Shown: in pieces, positions 1 through 9,475 of the stretch | How the letters are laid out: each line of letters begins with the position of its first letter | How positions within the stretch are numbered: the first letter of the stretch is position 1 | Source of the DNA: Funneliformis mosseae | Lineage: Eukaryota > Glomeromycota > Glomeromycetes > Glomerales > Glomeraceae | Reading direction: 5' to 3' | Length of the DNA: 15,243 bases | NCBI GenBank assembly: GCA_910592005.1 | Contig: CAJVPP010002340.1 | Location: 1 to 15,243, forward strand | Notes under the pieces: model-generated | What the model saw: only the letters and a program-made list of their open reading frames with translations | Told to the model about the DNA's origin: nothing | Databases searched by the model: none | Program-made: the position numbers and the translations under genes

Positions 1-2
1 AG

Positions 3-2023
3 GATCTAGAGAAGAAAGAATATATAGGCGGTCTAATTAAGATCAAAATCAGTGTAGAAGAAGATTTTACTTCTAGTTTCCTTAAACTGCCAGGGTGTGT
101 AGTAATTGACATTAGAGTTTGCCTCAAAAGGCGTTATTCCCGTTCTGAAATCAAAAAGAAAAGTTCACTTAAATTTTTCTTATAAAAGTGTGGTCTTGAC
201 AGTAAGGCTGACATGCCATATGATAAAATGTGAAAAATCTATTCAGAGGTGAAAAAAAGCCTCTCCTCAACAACCGCGAGAAATATGCATAAAGTAGCAT
301 ATTACTGTATTATAGATGCACTGCACTATCAAGAGCTTTTGGTAAACCAAAGTATAATAAATAATTATAGAGAAGTTGCCTCTATAGCTTATGTTTCTCT
401 TTTTGACACACACTATCGCGCAAATGAAATAAAAGTACAGAACCTTCTCAGAACATATGTTATCAAACGAGATATGATAATAAGTACAAGAATTCCTGAA
501 AATATAGAAAAAGGAAAATATCCTGGTGCGTACGTATTTCCACCTAAAAAAGGAATTAAAAGTAGAAGACCTGTAACGGGATTGGATTTCGCTTCATTAT
601 ATCCCAATATTATTATAGCATATAACCTCTCCCCAGAAAAATTTATATTTGATCCAAAGGATATCGATATTGCGCAAAATAATAGAAATAACTTGCATAA
701 GATTGAGTTTTCGTTTAATAATCATATCATCTAAGCTTGATGCATCCGCCATGATAACCAACTGGAAAAGAAAGGCTTATATCTGGCCGTATTAGAGGAT
801 TTATTTAACAAGAGGTTGAATCTTAAAACACGTCTAGCCCCACTAGGAAAGAAAAAGCAACATCTTGGAAAGATGATAAGTTCAGCTAAAGAAAGAGGCA
901 AAGAGATTCCGAAAAGCTTAAATTTAAAATACTCAACTATATGCTTCGATTACAATTATTGGGATTTGAAGTAAAAAGCTTTGAAGGTATATATGAATAC
1001 TTTTTATGGGGAGGCTAGAAACTCACTATTCCCTATCTTTCTTCGTGAATTAGCCTGTAGAACTACTATGACGAGAAAATACAACCTTAATATTGTTGCT
1101 GAATTCGTATCAAAGAAAGGGTTTAGGATAAAATATAGGAATACTGATTTTTTGTATCTCACCTGCTTACATAGGTATTACGAAAAATGCAATGAAGCCT
1201 TTTCTAGAGGCAAACTTTCTAAAGAAGCATACTGGACCGAAATGGTCAAAATTATTATGGATGTGATGAGAAAGTTATTCAATCAAGTAAATGCTTATCT
1301 TAGGATAAAAAGTGGAACGTCTTATCTAAAGATGACATATGAAGAGGTATTATTTCTCATCTGCTTTACTGGTAAAAAGAAGTACTTTGGAGTTGGACAT
1401 GAAGATGTAGTAAACTTTAAGCCAAAAATACTTTTCATGAAAGGGATAGATACTGTAAAGCAAGGTAAATCTCAGCTTCTCAAATACATTGGAGAGAGGA
1501 TTATAAGGGAGGCTATGGATATGAATAATACACGCTTAATTCACAAAATTGTTGAAGATACTTTTAGAGAAGCACAGAATAAGGAATGGGATTTCAATGA
1601 ATTTATCGTAATAGGAATATGGAAGCCTAAGAAAAAAATCTTTGTAACAATCGCTTTATGGAACGTATGAAAAAGAGAAATGAGAGGATTCCTGATCCTA
1701 GCGAACGCTTTAGCTATGTTGTTGTAAAAGGTCTACCTCTATATAATAAAGACGGTAGAAAGGAGTCACATAGAATTAGTGATTTTATGAAGTATGCGGA
1801 CATCGCAAAAAAGCAAAACATGAAAATAGATATCAATTATTATTTAGAATCAACAACAGCAATGTGTGCACACTTTATCAATGAGGATGATAGCTATCAA
1901 CCACACCCATTAAATAGAATAATGCAGATCAAGAATTCAGATAAAAGGGAAAAGCAGATCAATGAATATTCTCAGAAAAAAGCAAAAAAATGCCTTATAA
2001 AATATATCAAGAGCCTTCAATAA
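3..2023 (+). pseudogene. Decayed family B DNA polymerase (Polinton type), 5' end outside window
   Basis: In an intact relative this enzyme replicates the element, probably by protein priming, with 3'-5' exonuclease proofreading. The frame is open from base 3, so the N-terminus lies off the left edge. Seen in order: an Exo III motif YCIID (303-317), polymerase motif A DFASLYP (585-605), motif B KVYMNTFYG (984-1010), motif C (1134-1151), then the KKKYFG motif (1374-1391). Motif C should read Y-G-D-T-D-S but reads YRNTDF, so a metal-binding Asp is lost. In-frame stops occur at 183 (TAA), 231 (TGA), 732 (TAA), 738 (TGA) and 972 (TAA). A frameshift lies in the A-run near 1630-1640, where the frame moves to the one ending at 2023. 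The thumb region after the shift is clean. GTG at 249 and TTG at 981 merely follow stops and are not real starts. Polinton assignment comes from overall resemblance and from the integrase and ATPase downstream. Confidence 0.9.
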
Positions 2024-2299
2024 ACCTTCTAGATATTTTGAAAATTTGCTCAAAACTAGCTAACTATATGGTTAAGTATTCTTAGCGAGGTCTGGTAATC
2101 TAAGCTAAGAAAACTTAGTCGTAAGATATGTCGTATAATATTATTTACATAATTTTTTCTTTCTTCGGTCGTGCAATAATACTGGCTAACTTCAATTTCT
2201 ATCTTTGAACTTCTGGCCTCTGATCATATAACCCGGCCTTGAAAATACCTGGAGACAATAAAAAATAGTTCTGATAAGAAGGGGCATTACTTTTTTCTT

Positions 2300-3241
2300 T
2301 CAACTTATCACTCCATAAATCCCATATTTTTTTTCGACTACGAGCCATATAATTGCAATAAGTAGTAAGGTAAGTATAAAATATATTATTAACGGTGATA
2401 TCAAGGAATTTGCAACAATAGGGATAGCTGAAACTGCTTCTGCATCACTCACAGAAATTGTCTGGAATGTAGGAGAATTAAGAGTGGAAGGTTGTGATGA
2501 ATTATTTATATGTAAGGGTAGAGTATCTACTTCATTATGCGAAGCGCCTCTTGGCTCTTTCTTTGACAGTAATTTTTGAAGATGAGCGTTTTTCTCGAGT
2601 AAATTTGATTGCGCTGAAAATAAAGAATCTATCGTCTGATTGTATATATTATTTGATGGTTCTATCCCTTTTTCCATACATTCTATTTCATGTTTTTTTG
2701 AATTAAGATCCTCATTTGCTCGCTTCAGTTCGAGCCTGAGGGATTCTATTGCGGATGAGTCTATTTGGACTGGCTCTTCTAGTAGTCCTCCTACTATATG
2801 CGAATCACATTCTAGTTTCAAGTCATCCAACTTACCTTCTAATTCAACTACCTTAGCTTTAAGAGAAAGAATCTTAACCTTGTCAATGGATGAAGCTTTC
2901 TAGGCCAAAGCTGCCTTTCTCTTCAGTGTTTTAATCAAAGATTTGAGCGATTTGATTTTGGCTTCGAGCTCAATATGGGTCATCTGTTCAGAAGTAAATT
3001 TGGATATAAGCTTAGTATTAAGCGCATTTATCTGACTAACCTTATTTCTGATATCAGCATAGATTTGCTTAAACTCCTTTTCTTTCCTTGAATACTTATC
3101 TACTAACTTTTTGCTAAGATCATTGATTTCTGCTTTAGATTTAAGGGCGGAATATAATTTTTCTTTGAGCTCTTGCTCATATGCACTACCAAGCCGATGT
3201 CCTCTATTTTTTATATCTTTGAACCTATACAGGTTTGACAT
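2300..3241 (-). pseudogene. Coiled-coil protein with C-terminal membrane anchor, one premature stop
   Basis: ATG at 3241 opens a frame of 313 codons ending at 2300, interrupted by a single TAG at 2902-2900 that may replace a Gln codon. The N-terminal two thirds is rich in Lys, Glu and Leu with heptad-like spacing (for example ELKEKLYSALKSKAEINDL), which indicates a long coiled coil. A Ser/Pro/Thr-rich linker follows, then a hydrophobic stretch of about 22 residues near the C-terminus with a short basic tail. This is the layout of a tail-anchored membrane protein. No enzymatic motif is seen and I do not recognise the family. It converges on the polymerase gene and diverges from the helix-turn-helix gene across an AT-rich spacer. 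A piece of its N-terminal coil recurs at 4126-4230. Its good preservation may partly reflect having only one Trp codon, since Trp codons are the main sites of stops elsewhere in the window. Confidence 0.7.
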
Positions 3242-3547
3242 AATATTGACATGGTTACAAAGTAGAAAAAAAATATATGAATAAAATTCTGAGATAATAC
3301 ATTCATTCTGTATATTCAGAATGATATATTCTTCCTATACATTCTGTACATCCTATATATCTTATTTATTCAGAATATGCTTTTTCTATACATCCTGTAT
3401 ATCCTATATATCCTGTTTATTTGAAATATATTCTTCCTGTATATTCCATATATCCTATATATTCGGAATGATACATTTTTTCTATATATCTTATTTAATA
3501 AATTATTTCAGAATATTATATTAGATATAAAAAAAAATATTGCTATT
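3242..3547. repeat. AT-rich degenerate short-period repeat between divergent genes
   Basis: The 306 bases between the divergently read genes at 3241 and 3548 hold no convincing coding sequence. From about 3304 to 3510 words such as CCTGTATATC, CCTATATATC and ATTCAGAATG recur with small changes, giving an imperfect minisatellite-like block. An open frame through it (3321-3524, +) is low complexity, mostly Tyr, Ser, Ile and Phe, and is a by-product of the repeat. Position suggests a promoter region or spacer; nothing more specific is visible. Confidence 0.6.
3303..3324. repeat. Short perfect inverted repeat, 8-base arms
   Basis: TCATTCTG and CAGAATGA flank a six-base TATATT centre, which could form a small hairpin or a dyad binding site. 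Both halves recur separately within the AT-rich repeat block, so this may simply be a chance product of that repeat. It lies 62 bases upstream of the coiled-coil gene's ATG (minus strand) and 224 bases upstream of the helix-turn-helix gene's ATG. Confidence 0.45.
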
Positions 3548-4119
3548 ATGCTTAGGCGACGCATGAGATGTGATGCCCCTCCTTTTTTACCAACTGATTA
3601 CAATTTTATTATGCAATGTGCTAAAAAAAAGCCTAGAGATGAAGTTTTAAAGGATTTAACAGATAAATATCATATATCACAAAAACATATTTATCAGATC
3701 TGGAGAGGTGAAGAAAAAAATAAAGTTATGTGAAATCAACCAATTCATATGCTAACAGTTTCGCTTTCTAATATAAATGTTGTGAGTGGGTGGACTAAGC
3801 CAGAAATCCAAGACCAAGATGTTTCTCCATTTGCAAAACTGGAAAACAAGATACATAATGTTAAGGTCGAGCCTAGTAAATCTACCGATTTGGTTTCAGA
3901 AGGGAGTGTTATTTTAGGAGGTAAGATGAAAAAGACTGGAGAAAAAAAACTAAGTCTAAATCTGTTCGCATCTCTGAGTCACCTATTATTCAGATTAAGT
4001 CGACCTCAGAAAACTCTGAAGGCTTAAAAGGTGAAGAATTAAATGCATTTTATAAGAATGAGGCTAAGAGAGATAAAAAAAATAAAGCAGATATATCCCA
4101 CTTTCTAGCTATTACCTAA
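3548..4119 (+). pseudogene. Small helix-turn-helix-like protein with a basic/acidic tail, broken
   Basis: ATG at 3548 begins a protein of about 190 codons. Residues about 18-57 look like a helix-turn-helix: a helix with KKKPRDEVLKDLTDKY, a turn, then the putative recognition helix ISQKHIYQIWRGEE. This suggests DNA binding, like transposon-associated or resolvase-type HTH domains, but no named family is certain. A TGA at 3731-3733 interrupts the frame, and the same frame reopens directly after it. A frameshift near 3945-3955 moves the reading to the frame ending with TAA at 4117-4119. The tail is Lys/Glu/Ser-rich and probably disordered. The gene is convergent with the Gag-protease gene; only a few bases separate its stop from the duplicated coil fragment. 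It may be an element regulator or the DNA-binding part of a larger complex. Confidence 0.7.
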
Positions 4120-4125
4120 TTATTT

Positions 4126-4230
4126 TTACTGTTTGCTAGAGTAAACTATCTGTAATCTTTCGCATAAATCATTGAATTCTGCTTTAAACTTGAGGGCAGT
4201 ATATAAGTTTTTTTCGAGCTCTTTATAACT
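4126..4230 (-). pseudogene. Second partial copy of the coiled-coil gene's N-terminal segment
   Basis: Read on the minus strand in the frame starting at 4230, this short stretch encodes a peptide matching the coiled-coil protein at 2300-3241. Over an aligned 30 residues (ELEKNLYTALKFKAEFNDL here, ELKEKLYSALKSKAEINDL there, plus flanks) I count 17 identities without gaps. DNA similarity is also visible by eye between roughly 4160-4215 and 3120-3175. The frame ends with TAA at 4128-4126. It abuts the end of the retropepsin gene in another frame, so it could be the distal part of that gene after a frameshift, or a truncated duplicate. Confidence 0.65.
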
Positions 4231-4684
4231 CACTTTTTTTTAATATCTCATCCTCACTTAAGTTCCGTAGGTCCTGAAAAATGCAATCTGAAGCTGGCAG
4301 ATCATTATTAGCTATGCTAACCGTGCAATTTACCTCAAGTTTATTTTTGACCTTATGCATAATAACTGAGATGATATAATCTTTTCCATTAAGGGGGATT
4401 TTTAGCTTGTTGGTATCCCAATCTATTGCGCATTTGTATTTCTTTAAAAGTTGATTAGAAAATATTAGCGTAGATTTGTGATATCTCACAACAACAAAAT
4501 CTTCATAAATGGTGCATCCTGGGGCTAAAGTAATAGGCAAATTACGAACAATCCCAACAGATTCAATCAGAACTGTAGCAATACCACTGAGATCGTGTGT
4601 TTCAGATTTATCAATTTTAGCTCTTACGCGTTCAACGATATTTTCTGTTATGATAGGGGGTTCAGCTTCAGAATCAAGAGTCAT
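4223..4684 (-). other. Retropepsin-like aspartic protease domain with damaged active-site motif
   Basis: This open segment of 153 codons resembles Ty3-type retropepsins. An N-terminal active-site position (TLDSEA) is followed by the beta-rich body (AIDWDTNKLKIPLNGKDYI near the end). Family members carry D-[ST]-G at the active site; here the third residue is Glu (GAA, 4669-4667), one G-to-A change from GGA. That would probably abolish activity because the Gly is needed for the active-site turn. The frame continues upstream of the apparent start through a TAG at 4753-4751 into an acidic linker, so the ATG at 4684 is internal. Confidence 0.7.
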
Positions 4685-5101
4685 AGCAGGGATCTTTAAA
4701 CGTTTGATTTTATACTCTATAGTTGCAACACTTGTTTTCAGCTCCTTTTTCTAAACAAAATCAATCTCCATTGGATCATCCAAATATTCGTCTTCCTCTA
4801 GATCTGGCAATATATCTTTGGTAATTGGAATCTCATCATTTTGCTCCTGAATAGGAAGTATTTGTTTTAACGCATTAGCTTTAGAATCTTGGGTAATAAG
4901 TGCAGGAAAAATTAATTTAAGTTCACTTTGAATAATCTTGCGGATTGTATCCTCTAAAGTGCTTTATTTACTTTACTTGCTTTGTTTAGCCTTATCAGAG
5001 TTAACTATGGACTTCTCAATATCTGTCTTGTCAGTTTGCTTAACAGATTTATGTGATTTAGATTTTTCTTAGACTGCTTCTTTGAGGATAATTTCTTGAG
5101 G

Positions 5102-5317
5102 CTAGACTTCTGCTTTATTTTTTTTTATTTTAGCCATATTAACATTAAACTCACCTTCAAAATTAGAAGAATCAGAAGAACTTGAATCAGAATCAGAATT
5201 AGAACTATCACTAGATGAGGTATCGGAGGAAGAATCTGAATTTGAATCTGAATCTAAAGTAGCGAGATTAACTTTAGCTTTCTTAGAATTGTTCTTCTTT
5301 TTCTTCTCTGAGTGCAT
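5102..5317 (-). other. Ser/Asp-rich low-complexity linker in the Gag-protease gene
   Basis: A short Lys-rich opening is followed by about 35 residues made almost only of Ser and Asp, then a Lys-rich tail. This tract sits between the CCHC knuckle and the protease, where Gag polyproteins often have disordered linkers. It resembles phosphorylatable acidic serine clusters. It is not an independent gene; the ATG at 5317 is an internal Met in a frame adjoining the knuckle. Confidence 0.6.
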
Positions 5318-5355
5318 TTGCGAGAATTATGTCCAGTTCAGTTACAGTTAGAACA
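5314..5355 (-). other. CCHC zinc knuckle of Gag, with a stop inside
   Basis: On the minus strand these 14 codons give the exact spacing C-x2-C-x4-H-x4-C of a retroviral/retrotransposon nucleocapsid knuckle, which binds RNA or single-stranded DNA. One codon between the second Cys and the His is TGA, consistent with a C-to-T change in an Arg CGA codon. All four zinc ligands survive. The knuckle is in a different frame from the Gag segment upstream, so a frameshift separates them. Confidence 0.75.
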
Positions 5356-6867
5356 CCGCTGTTGTGTCTTCACGGCTTTTTAATCGCTTTAACTACATGT
5401 AGCTTTAACTGCTTTTTTGTGAGCTCAGCAAGTTCATTGTCAGAATTAACTTCAACCTTTTTCTTTGGCTTTGGTGGCAAAGTAGAATTAGGAACAGGAA
5501 CAAATTCTGGGGTCTCTCCCGTAATCTATGATAAAAATCTGCCTATATTCTCATCTTGTAAATTTTTATACGTTCCTGCAGGTTGTGATTGGAATTGCGA
5601 TGAAGCCACTTGTTGGGGCTGTTGAGGTTCTGAGGATGCTATTGTATTTTTTACCAAGCTCTCAATTTCATTTCTACTCATCCCTGATCTGTTAGTATCT
5701 ACATATGGATTGGCTGCCAGAAAAATTGAAAAAGATGACAGCGCGTTCTTTTGAGATAATATAAATTTTTCTGCTTCAGCTAAAGCTTGTGTAATATTAT
5801 TCTGAGTATCATGAAATTTGGCTATCATTCGAAGATTATATTGATTCATCAGAGACAGACTACGAATAAATTGCTTCTTTTGCTATTTAGGAATCATTTC
5901 AGCTAATTTACCAATCTTTTTAATTCTAGTGGAGAATTGCTCAATTGACATATCACCTTGCATGAGTTGACCAAAAACTGCCGTGTGTTTTAAGTGTTCA
6001 ACTGTTGTATAATCAGTTCTAAACAGATATAAAAGTTGATCAAACTTAATACTAGGAGCAATAGTAACAGCAGGAAGACCACCACCGGCATTAGGTGCTA
6101 CTGGTATATTATCTACAGGTTCACTACCAGCTATTGATTAGTCTTCATTCCATGTTCCATTCAGAATAATATCAGCACCAGTTGCGATTCCTGCTCCAAT
6201 TCTACCAGTTTCGGTGGCTGCCTTACCTTGAAATTCTCCAGCAGTATTCAAACCACTAATTTGATTACCACCATTTCTGGCGGCCAAAGCTCGAACAGCA
6301 GTTAAAGTAGCTACTCCTAAATTGTCTGAAAGATTATTACATCTCCAATTTTTACCTTTGACGCAGGTTAAATACTAATTTAATGCATCACCTGCAAGGC
6401 ATGATACTACTAATCCAAATGCTTCTTCTCTTCTAGCGGCCTGACCAGCACTAGGTGCAACATTTATTCAACTAGCTATTATATATCTTTACATGTCCCT
6501 AAACCAATCATCTGGATCCTCTCCAAGATGACCATAAAATATTAGGGGTCTATATCCTACTATTTCTGATTGTTGTAAATTAGGAGGATTGTTTTGTAAT
6601 GCTAAAATAATTTGCTAGGAATTTCTATTTATTAGCTGGAGAGTGAATTTCTCATGTATTAATGTATTAATACGGACCTGCTTTCTAGTATTATTATCAA
6701 TAATTACCCCTTCCAATCTTTGGGATACGCTATGCCATTTTTGATGTCCCAAAGTTTCATCCCTATATTGGTCTTTCTAATTCTGAGCTTGACGAACGGC
6801 ACAACCATGCCTCCCTCTCCAGTGTTCTGTATCATTATTATACCTCACAGTCTACTGATGTGCAGTT

Positions 6868-6966
6868 CTTCTGAGGTTATTGATTTCAGCATCTTTACAC
6901 CTCTTAAGATCATCGATTCCAGCATCTTTACGCCTCCTGAGATCATCAATTTCAGTATCTCTACGC
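6868..6966 (-). repeat. Three tandem 33-base units in the Gag coiled-coil region
   Basis: Units at 6868-6900, 6901-6933 and 6934-6966 are similar throughout. On the minus strand they encode 11-residue repeats of the type RRKDAGIDDLK, a regular coiled-coil repeat. The units differ by scattered point changes, several of them transitions, so the expansion predates the decay of the gene. Confidence 0.8.
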
Positions 6967-7692
6967 TGATGTGCATGTCTTTCATCCTGTAAAGCCTGAG
7001 TTAACATGCAGACATTACGCAGTACCTTTACTTTTTGTTGTTTTGCATTCCTAATTCACGCAGTTTGTTCTACAAACCGTTTACCTCGATTCTTCCAATA
7101 TCATTGGGTTGTTTCAACATATCTAATAGTATTAGTTAAGCTTATAGTAATTTCATCAAATTGCGTAATTATATCATCTGGAAGATTAATATTTTTTTCA
7201 TCAAAATGTAATCGAATTTCTGCTACGCAACCTAAAATGTGTAACCGCTCATCTAAAATTGATTGGAATGTATTATTTATATTACCACTATTCTCCGTTC
7301 TTTCTCTATTGCTTGAAACTTTTTCCTGGCTTTTTCCAGTTATTTTATAGATATGAGTTTTAAGCTTCTCGACCTTATCTTCTAACTCATATAAGTGCTC
7401 CTTTCCAGATAATATATGCTTCTCCTTTCCCTACATATTGCAAAGCTTCACGCAGGCGCTTCTTAAGAAACGTGATCTCTAACTTGAGATCTTTTATCTC
7501 TTTCTCATGGGTTATGATAGTACTATCCTGAAACGAGATAGTTTGATAACATTTCTCAAGCTCCTTTACGAGGAAGTGAATTTTTTTCTCGTTACTTTTA
7601 TTAATAGATATTTCATCTCAAAATTCACTACGAAGCTCCTGATTCGTATCTAAAAGCTCTAAGTATGCTAGATCACATAAAATGGTAGGCAT

Positions 7693-7740
7693 TATATTTT
7701 CAACCCAATTTATAGAACATCATATAATCGTGACCCAAGA
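7693..7740. promoter_or_regulatory. 48-base spacer between divergent Gag-protease and integrase starts
   Basis: The start codon of the Gag gene (7692, minus) and that of the integrase (7741, plus) face away from each other across 48 AT-rich bases. Any promoters must lie here or extend into the neighbouring coding sequence. I see no defined motif beyond AT-rich words such as TATAAT, which are uninformative at this composition. The call rests on geometry only. Confidence 0.3.
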
Positions 7741-8831
7741 ATGAGCCAACTGCAAATTTTGATAGACCCTAATGAGACTCATAGTATAGAACGGAATCTT
7801 ATTTTATGAGAAATATATTATTGCCCAACTGGATATTATTCTAATCCTAAATCCTTGAGAGATGCATGTAAAAAAGAAGGACATCATTTTCACCTAAGTT
7901 AATGCCGTGATTTTTTAGAATGGTAACATATATATTAAATACATAAAACTCCTCTGAAAAATATTCCTAGATGTAGCTATAGCCAAATAACCCGCCCAAA
8001 TTACGTACATCAATGTGATTTGCTATTCCTTACACATGATCATTATAAGCATAAAAATATATAACAGTACTTAATATAATAGACTGCGCTTCCTGATATA
8101 AGGCTTCTATTCTACTCATATCGAAGAAGAGTTCAGAAGTTGCTAGAGCATTCAGAAAAAAATATGATGATCCCAATAATCCTCTTATATAGCTAGAGCT
8201 TCTTCAATGTGACGGGGGTCGTGAATTTATGGGAAAGACTTCTTAATTGATGAAGGAGCATAATGTTACTATTCGAGTGATTGATACATATTCTCATCGA
8301 GGAGTAGCTTATGCAGAACGTTTTAACAAGACACTCACAAAAATACTCTATAAAACCCAAGATGCTGTTGAATCTATATATCCTAATTCAAAATTGATAA
8401 AAGTATGGATTAGACATTTGTCTATAGTTATCAATTATTTAAATAATTATCCCATGCGTCTTATTCGAGAACCAGGATCAGAAAAGTGAGGATTCGAGCC
8501 AGTAAAAGTCATTACATTAGAACGAGTAGAATCTAGACCATTTACAAAATATAAGCGTCCAGTTGGAAAAGATGAAATAAGATTAAAGAAAGGATATACT
8601 GTCCGCTATCTTCTTGCTAATGCAAAATGGGAGGGTGGAATAGCAAATCAGAAGCATGCAACTGATCCTACATTCAGTCCAAGTCTTCATAAAATTCAAA
8701 AAGTGGTTGTTATAAAGAATGAATCAGCTTTGTATTATCTCGAAAGTGATGAATTTACATCAAAGTGAGGATTTGTTAGAAAAGAACTCATATTAATAGC
8801 TGATCCAGAAAAAGTTGGGTATCTGCCCTAA
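7741..8831 (+). pseudogene. Decayed retroviral-like (DDE) integrase of Polinton type
   Basis: The intact enzyme would insert the linear element into host DNA. ATG at 7741 opens an N-terminal region containing YCPTGYY. The DDE catalytic residues are all still encoded: Asp at 8017-8019 (HQCDLLFL), Asp at 8211-8213 (QCDGGREFMG) and Glu at 8316-8318 (AERFNKTL). The last two are 35 codons apart, close to the usual D-D-35-E spacing. A C-terminal SH3-like region with KRPVGKDEIRLKKG and YLLANAKWEGG follows. Stops: 7807, 7900, 7924, 7936, 8062, 8094, 8190, 8244, 8487 and 8766; TAA at 8829 may be the true end or a further lesion, the next being at 8880. A frameshift lies near 8075-8082. A 243-base open stretch at 8247-8489 is only the middle of this gene. 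Orientation matches the polymerase and ATPase. Confidence 0.88.
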
Positions 8832-8882
8832 AGCATATTATCTGTAAATTTTGTTCATGCTTCTTCCAGTGAGTTAAACTAA

Positions 8883-9388
8883 GCTATTGGTTACGCTCAA
8901 AGACATAGTGGTCAATGTCTAGGAAAGACTGAAGAAATAAATGGACATAATGTATATCTTTGGTCTTGTGAGAATGATGCATATCAATGGGAATATCCAC
9001 TAAAATATATCATAAAGAAATTTGAGTGGTGTCTTCTTTGTCACCATACAAGCGGTAAGCGTAAATGCTGATATATTTTTGAGGATTTGTTAGGCAAAAA
9101 ATTCTCACCATGTAGGGCTAAGTTCTTAGATGGGCTACACTTGGATGGATATAATGAGGAATTGCATTTTGCATTCGAATTTTAGAGTTCTCAACACTAT
9201 TACCACAATAGCTTTATCACCGGAAGAATAAAAATCTAAAATCACAAAATATGCGTGATCAGAAAAAGCGGGATATATGCAAAGATCAAGGTATATACCT
9301 TATCGAAGTGCCATATACATGTGATTTTTTTCCCTATATTAAGCATACACTTATCGAAAAAGGATTTTTGAATAGTTCTTCTAGTTAA
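8883..9388 (+). pseudogene. Zinc-ribbon plus restriction-endonuclease-like protein, broken
   Basis: After a TAA at 8880 the same frame as the integrase encodes a zinc-ribbon-like segment ([11 protein letters not shown], then EWCLLC). A nuclease-like segment follows, [20 protein letters not shown], then SQHYYH. In Vsr/DUF559-like PD-(D/E)XK nucleases this region carries D...ExQGxQH. Here the Gln of E-x-Q is replaced by TAG at 9183-9185, and another TGA lies at 9069. A one-base loss near 9213 shifts the frame, which then runs through [16 protein letters not shown] to TAA at 9386-9388. The usual zinc-ribbon His appears replaced by Tyr. The start is unclear; it may once have been continuous with, or expressed from, the integrase transcript. 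The minus-strand frame at 9242-9568 across its end is a shadow. Confidence 0.75.
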
Positions 9389-9475
9389 GTTAGAGAGTAT
9401 TATTTTTTTGGCATTTTTCTGAGACCGCAGGTCCTGCAAATTTACTAAGAAATTCATTTTGATGTATAATACTGT

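Larger units (their letters stand above)
4223..7692 (-). pseudogene. Coiled-coil / Gag / zinc-knuckle / retropepsin polyprotein gene, heavily broken
   Basis: Reading leftward from ATG at 7692, the gene shows, in order: a coiled coil of about 90 codons; a second coil with 11-residue tandem repeats; a Gag-like core including FYGHLGEDPDDWFRDM (about 6540-6490); a Gly/Ala-rich section; a second Gag segment to about 5526; a CCHC knuckle (5355-5314); a Ser/Asp-rich tract (5250-5150); and a retropepsin-like domain (4684-4223). Gag binds and assembles around nucleic acid and the protease would cut the polyprotein. In-frame stops include 7620, 7103, 7058, 6854, 6779, 6617, 6491, 6470, 6377, 6140, 5885, 5528 and 4753 (first base on the minus strand). 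Frameshifts lie near 7425, between the 5528 stop and the knuckle, and near 5100. No reverse transcriptase, RNase H or integrase follows the protease. I recall this Gag-protease arrangement as a large gene family in Rhizophagus. It could be a domesticated Gag, a non-autonomous retroelement or an element gene. Confidence 0.75.

Noticed and set aside
413..607. Minus-strand open frame opposite the polymerase
   Set aside because: It lies antisense to polymerase motif A and shows no family features; a shadow frame.
2494..2903. Plus-strand frames opposite the coiled-coil gene
   Set aside because: They are antisense to a frame with clear coil and membrane segments and have composition expected of a shadow.
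5329..5625. Plus-strand frame over the Gag region
   Set aside because: It is antisense to the Gag segment and the zinc knuckle and has no motif of its own.
6720..7350. Two hydrophobic plus-strand frames that resemble membrane proteins
   Set aside because: They are antisense to the Gag coiled-coil region. Hydrophobicity arises from complementing Lys/Glu-rich codons.
9427..9437. GCAGG-T-CCTGC dyad before the ATPase
   Set aside because: Five-base arms are too short to support a regulatory or attachment site without comparison to other copies.
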